DNA of 64,000 nucleotides from Symbiodinium natans (lineage: Eukaryota > Sar > Dinophyceae > Suessiales > Symbiodiniaceae): positions 186,001-250,000 of the forward strand of contig CAJNDS010002530.1 in NCBI GenBank assembly GCA_905221605.1. Reading direction: 5' to 3'. Under the pieces are notes generated by a model. That model saw only the letters and a list, made by a program, of their open reading frames with translations, was not told the DNA's origin and made no database searches. Below, in pieces: positions 59,110-64,000 of the stretch. The translations under genes and the position numbers were made by a program. Positions within the stretch are counted from its first letter, which is position 1; each line of letters begins with the position of its first letter.

Positions 59110-60420
59110 TAGATCGTTCAGACTGTTCCTGTCGTCCTTGCATCGGCAAAAGCTGCCCCACAATCGTACTGCACTTGAACAATGCCCAACACGGGATAAC
59201 ATTCAAACATGTGGATGTCGCAGGTGCATGTGCCAAACTTATCCAAGGCCTGCAGGGCTCCCAGCAGGCGGTTTCGATCCTGCTCCGCATTTCGCTGCTT
59301 CTGGAAAAGCACCTCTCAGTAGCGAATCACAATCATCTGTGCATCTCATCTTCGACAAGTACCGTGTGTTTCTTCGTGTCTCTTGTCGGGTGCCAAACCT
59401 GCTGATTCTGTTGCAGGCTTTGCTTTTCCACACGGAGGCTTTCGATGTGCCTTGGGGACGGGAAGCCCTCCGCCGTTCAACAATGAACGCGGCATGTCTG
59501 TGAGTCACTTTGTCACTAGTCCGGCGGCATCCGAAGGTGTTCAACCTGTTCTTGCTGCACCTGGCAACAAGATACAAGATAAATGAGGTTGCCCACTCCA
59601 TCTTCCATAATGTAGCCTCACGCGGCCTGGAGTGACTCAACGCGAGCTCGTTCTTCGGCAAGAAAATCCTCACGAAGGTGTGCTCTCCTTCCAACGTTTA
59701 CCACAAAGACTCCCCGAAGGATATCCTTGCTTCTGGGAAGGCTTCGCTCATGTCCTTGGGATGAAGAGACCTGGTTCTCAGGGAAGAAGCCTTCTGAAAC
59801 TCGGACAAGTTTGAAGCTCTGCGAAGCCTGGAAGGTTTGCTGGAGAATTCGGTTAGACTCCTTCGACGCATCGGCTCCCGCGAAGCACGTAAAACAAACT
59901 GACATCGGCAAGTGTCAAGCAAGTCCTTCAGAACCATCAAATCATGCTCAAGCTCCCTGTGCTGATCTTTGACGAACTTGGCCTGTCATTGTATTGCGGG
60001 CATTGCACTGCCCTGACAAACACACAACGCGTGCGCTGCCTCCTGCTGCAGAAGTTCGACCGAAACACTGGCCTGCGCGGGGTGGCTCTTCGAAGGTGTA
60101 CCGCCATGAGGCTTGGACCAGGCTCTCCCTGGGTTCTCCCCGGGTTCTCCCCGGGTTCTCCCCGGGTTCTCCTGTGTCAGCGCCACATGCCCATTCTGCC
60201 GCCGCGAGATATGCTCCTCAACTCTGGACTGCAACATACTGCAACTTACCAAATTTACCAAGGAGATGCAGTAGATCGAAACTATTTGTCCGCGCTCCCA
60301 AGGAGGCAGCCTGTAGCTGCAGGCTCTTTTCGTCGACTCGCAGCTCGAAGTCCCGCTTCCGGCGTAACTGCCTCTGCACAGGATATGTGAAGGTCAAAGT
60401 TGCCAAGGCCCTAGCTTAGC
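59110..60420 (-). CDS. Putative coiled-coil protein (several exons)
   Basis: Leftward pieces rich in Glu/Lys/Arg/Leu/Gln heptads: ~60210-60405 RQLRRKRDFELRVDEKSLQL; ~60005-60070 ASVSVELLQQEAAHAL; ~59895-59990 QAKFVKDQHRELEHDLMVLK and DLLDTCRCQ; ~59620-59690 AHLREDFLAEERARVESLQA; ~59345-59470 IESLRVEKQSLQQNQQ; ~59230-59300 QRNAEQDRNRLLGALQALDK. The pattern fits a long structural coiled-coil protein split into short exons; family not identified. Positions 60124-60177 in an intron are about four copies of the 11-mer gggttctcccc. Confidence 0.45.
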
Positions 60421-60769
60421 ACCTCAAAGACGCAGCGGGGCATGCCAGGAGGCCGCCAGTGAGGGGATTTGAGGGGTCTTGAGGGCATCAGGCTAGCTGT
60501 TGCGAATTCAAGCGCCCAACTTTTCGCCAACCCGGCTGCACGAGGCGACGGAAAGCCGAACATGCGGCGAATTTGCTGACCCTAGAACATGATTTTCCGA
60601 TGGCAAGTTCATCTCATGGGACGTTGTACACGAAAAAGGCTTTTTGTCTTGGTTTTCCTCTCTAAAGAGTGCATCTCTTCAATTGCTGCGACATGCTGAG
60701 ACACGTAGTCGGTCATAGTCAGGACAAGGAGGGCAGGCGGGCGTACGGGCAGCGGAGACACCGCCCGGA

Positions 60770-61375
60770 CAATTGAACCCTAGAGAGTCTTGGCACGATG
60801 ACGCCCGCAACGATTCTTGCTGCGCAAGGACTGCCGAGGATAAAGCCTGGACATACTTAGCAAGGGACACGGCCCAGCTGATTCGTTCGGTGGGCTTTTT
60901 GGTGATGGACGTTCTCTCGGCGCTCGCTGTGAAGTTGTGGGCGTGTCGTTGTTGAAAGTCACGCTCCTGCAAAGCAGCGGGCATTTCGCATGGGCCGAAA
61001 GTCGAAGGTCGGACTTCTATGCTAGCGGCCATCAACTCCAAAATTCATGTACTGCTCAGGCACGGGTGAAAAAATCTGCCTTTTGTGCTTGCGACTTTGA
61101 TTTCAAGTCGGCTCATGTACCACGCTGGAAACCAACTGCCATTCGAGCTGATACGGTAAGTTGTGCTGACTGACAAAGCTGCACGCCTCCACAGATCTGC
61201 ATCGCTCTCATCCAGTTCCGCGACCTCGGCCGGAGAGTCGAAGAGATGGTGTGAGATGGTGTCGTCCGGAGGCTCAATTTGCCACTCCGAGTCGAAAGCA
61301 ACTTCAGCCAAGCCAGCTTCATCGAATTCTGTCATGGAAAAGCTCTCAAGACGAATCGCGTAAACTTCCAGCTTG
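60770..61375 (-). CDS. Putative exons, unrecognised (one acidic)
   Basis: About 61160-61370: LEVYAIRLESFSMTEFDEAG, LAEVAFDSEWQIEPPDDTIS, SPAEVAELDESDADLWRRAA, strongly acidic, preceded by a CAAG acceptor. About 60770-60955: TSITKKPTERISWAVSLAKY, VQALSSAVLAQQESLRASSC. They may be upstream exons of the coiled-coil gene to the left. Confidence 0.4.
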
Positions 61376-61469
61376 CCAGTTTGCACTGCAATGCACAGGA
61401 AAACTTGGACCGATGCCAGGCAGGGACTCCATGCGTGATCCATAGGGCTGGCAAATCTTGTCACAAAGG

Positions 61470-63070
61470 GGTGCCGCTCTTGTGTGTTGTGCAGCTAGGG
61501 GCCATCTGCCAATGATACTGCCAGCACGCGCACACAGACACACGCCCTGATCTTCATAGAAGGTGATTCACATGTCGGCTTCGATGTACTTTGATTTCAG
61601 CCTTTCTAGTTTGACATTGGGGGAGCCTTTCCATAGTCCGCCTTTGGGCCATCCTTACAAGTAGGAGTTGTGCCGAAAACTCTCTCTTCAGCAAAGGCTA
61701 GCAGCAAGGCACGTCATGGCTTTTTGCTTGGCACTGCTGCTAGTGCATGTTGGTGGGAGCATTGCTGTTCCCTGGGCCACTTTGCTACGACCAAGTCACA
61801 TAGCTCGTGTGAACGGAGCACGTGCCTCTGTCGAGTGTCGTGTGGACTGGTTTTAAATTCATTGCCTGCATGTGGCAGGTTCCCCAGGCTTTGCCATGGA
61901 GAAGCAAGGTTTGGTCTCTGCCCGTACCTTTCAGCCGGCATTTTGCCTTCATGCTTGGCATGCATGATTTGTTGCACTTCCCCTCATAGCTGAGGGGTGA
62001 GACGGGCATGCAGATTGGCATGATGTCTACAAGCGGCTACACTGAGGCGCGCAATCACCTTAACTGAAGACCGGCTCAGAGTCTTTCTGCATCTGGGCTT
62101 TCACTGCCCATATCTCCCCATGCACATTCCTGATATTGACATTGTCTTGACCTGGGTCTTCAGTGGTCCACGCAGCCCACAGGAGCCGCATGCGGCCAAA
62201 AATGATCGGCTACTCCTGCTGCTGTCCCGCTAGAGGTTGATGGTATTATCGCCACAAAAATTTCTCACTGTCGGTTTGCAGGAGATGTCTCAGAGGATTG
62301 GTGAGCACTTTCAGTGGTAGCAACGACACAACCGCAGGCAGCCACATTGTGCTGCAATGCCGGCATACTCTGCCAACAAGAAGCAGGGCTACATCGCTCA
62401 CCACCAGTACACACAAAGATACTATGTTACATCTCTCGAACATAAACCCACGATGTATCTGACCGCATGTGTGTTTATGGCTGATCTCATGTGACGGAGG
62501 GGCTTATGGGCTGGAGATGGCTGGAGGAGGGCCTGGAGCGTGAAGCGTCGGCTTGCATTTCTGCACTAGCTCGACTTCAGCTGTCAACAAAGCCGTGGCC
62601 TTCTTCAACAGAAGGGGTGCACAGTCGAGTCGACTGTTGAAAAGCACCGATATGCAAGTTGTATTCAAAGGCAGCTGCACTTGAAAAGCGCTGCAGGCGC
62701 AAGGCTCAGACTAAGCAGAGCACTCCTCGGCTCCGCGTTGGCTTAACTCAGCCACACACGACCTAACCTCAGTGTCAGCCATGGCTTCCTTCAAAGTTTC
62801 TTGAATTAAGCTTTTGTCTTCGTGGGCTGCAGAACTGCGCTAAGATCACTGCAGTCCCTCCCCAGCGTCGAAAATCTTGTGGCAAAGGCAGCGTCCGGCC
62901 TGGGAGGCCCAAGAAACGCCGCACAACCGGTTCTGTCTAGCAAGGTTTGCATCTACATCAAAATACGAGTAACTATGCTTGCTCCGTGCTGTCCATGCCG
63001 ACAAACCCACACATCATGGCATATCATGATGCCAGCCCTAGGCTTTTTGGATTCTTAGACTGCGCGAAAA
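61470..63070. other. No recognised gene
   Basis: Only short frames without motifs; no repeats of note. Confidence 0.4.
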
Positions 63071-63075
63071 CTCAC

Positions 63076-63150
63076 CTGTCTTCCACAAAGTGGCCGTGGT
63101 GTTCGCGGAACTTGAAGTACACGGGCTGTAAGACCTTTGCCATTGGGCCT
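63076..63150 (-). CDS. Putative exon with a clear GT donor, unrecognised
   Basis: The minus strand reads MAKVLQPVYFKFREHHGHFV then EDR and meets a textbook AGACAG|GTGAGT donor at 63076. It may be a start exon (ATG at 63143) or an internal one. Confidence 0.4.
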
Positions 63151-63588
63151 CTGCAGGCTTGAAGCTCCAAGCATTTCGACCCTGATTCGACCCTGCCAAG
63201 CGGGTCGGGCCTGGCTCGAGGCGACTGAACGAATGAGTTGCCAGGCCCCGGGAAAAGGATTTCTCCTCTCCTCGCAAGTCTGCCTGACAGCCCGCTGGCT
63301 TAGCACTGGCATAGCTGATCTCACAACCCATCTTTCCACGCCAACATGGGAGACTAGCCTTTTCCTTATTCAGCATGCGTTTGTGTGAGCATGCGTGAGC
63401 ACTCCTTCCTTCGGAAGTTGCTCAAAACATACGTAAGTGGCAAATGTAATCTCGCAGAGCTATCTTACAAGGCAAGGCGTAAACGCCCGGAATCAAGCTG
63501 TTCCAAAGTGACGCCGCAGAGCGGCTCCGCAAGAAACAAAAACGATTCATGGCTGATCTGACATGTGGCGGATGTGGCGTACGCTGCC

Positions 63589-63890
63589 CTACTCGAGAAT
63601 GTCCTTTCGGCCAGGTCTCTTCTGGAAGTCCACGTTAACTACCTGTAGCCGAGGCCTCACAAAGTCCAAGTTAACGTTGAACTCGCCAGGCTGAGTAAAA
63701 GACTCCTGTGTCTTCTCCGATCGCGGTAGCTGTGAAATTGCATAACATGGCTGCCTGTAGAACTTTCCAAACTTGGCACACTTCTTGTGCGCTTCCTCGA
63801 AGCCAGACGAAGAAATCGCGATGGTTTCATGGGATACGATGCTACGAGACTGCAGTAGGTCTGGTCGCGGAAGCTGCTTCGACATGTCTA
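63589..63890 (-). CDS. Putative exon(s), unrecognised
   Basis: EEAHKKCAKFGKFYRQPCYA, ISQLPRSEKTQESFTQPGEF, NVNLDFVRPRLQVVNVDFQK, RPGRKDIL in one minus-strand frame. The composition is protein-like; no family is recognised. Confidence 0.4.
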
Positions 63891-64000
63891 CCTGACTCAC
63901 AGGATTCTGCACGCACGAAAGTGAGGTGAAAAAAGGCACGTATATGCACGCATCACCATATTCGCAGAGGGGCGAATACGATCTGCTTCTTCCGGGCCAA

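Noticed and set aside
1-64000. tRNA and rRNA genes
   Set aside because: Scanning by eye for T-arm consensus and cloverleaf arms gave no credible hit; a tRNA search program could still find one.

Overview
Kind of organism. The window is nuclear DNA of a dinoflagellate, most probably Symbiodiniaceae. The evidence is: many very short exons; introns with GC and GA as well as GT 5' splice sites; AG|G acceptors; a 16-base match to the dinoflagellate spliced leader; a tandemly duplicated ribosomal protein gene; a dinoflagellate-type mitochondrial cox1 fragment; low gene density; and long homopolymer and microsatellite tracts. Nothing looks prokaryotic. All recognisable coding sequence is on the minus strand, which fits the one-directional gene blocks of these genomes.

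Layout. 1-10.4 kb: a nearly complete VWA8 gene (mitochondrial AAA+ ATPase with three ATPase modules and a C-terminal von Willebrand A domain), read leftwards from a start near 10403 and leaving the window at the left edge. One of its last introns is about 86% mitochondrial cox1 DNA. 10.4-16.2 kb: no recognised gene; G/C tracts, T-rich and degenerate telomere-like sequence. 16.2-36.4 kb: scattered exon-like minus-strand segments I cannot name, including a multi-exon gene at 30.5-32.8 kb, and at 27.7-28.45 kb a tandem repeat that stays open through all six frames. 36.8-43.7 kb: two about 99% identical 3.35-kb copies, 136 bp apart, each carrying at least five exons of ribosomal protein eL37. 44-52 kb: unnamed exons and an F-box/TPR gene. 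53.7-55.5 kb: the 5' part of a LINE retrotransposon (ORF1 and the start of the endonuclease) with a spliced-leader relic about 0.4 kb 5' of ORF1. 58.5-64 kb: more unnamed minus-strand exons, several coiled-coil or acidic.

How the genes relate. VWA8 would act in mitochondria and eL37 in the cytosolic ribosome; I see no shared pathway. The main interest is genome biology: splice sites outside the GT-AG rule, fixed by exact phase in conserved proteins; organelle DNA making up an intron; recent tandem amplification of a highly expressed gene; and a LINE that seems to have been trans-spliced before reinsertion.

Limits. Exon calls outside VWA8, eL37, cox1, the LINE and the F-box gene rest only on open reading frame and composition and are weak. 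Similarity statements come from recognising conserved motifs by eye; no search was run.
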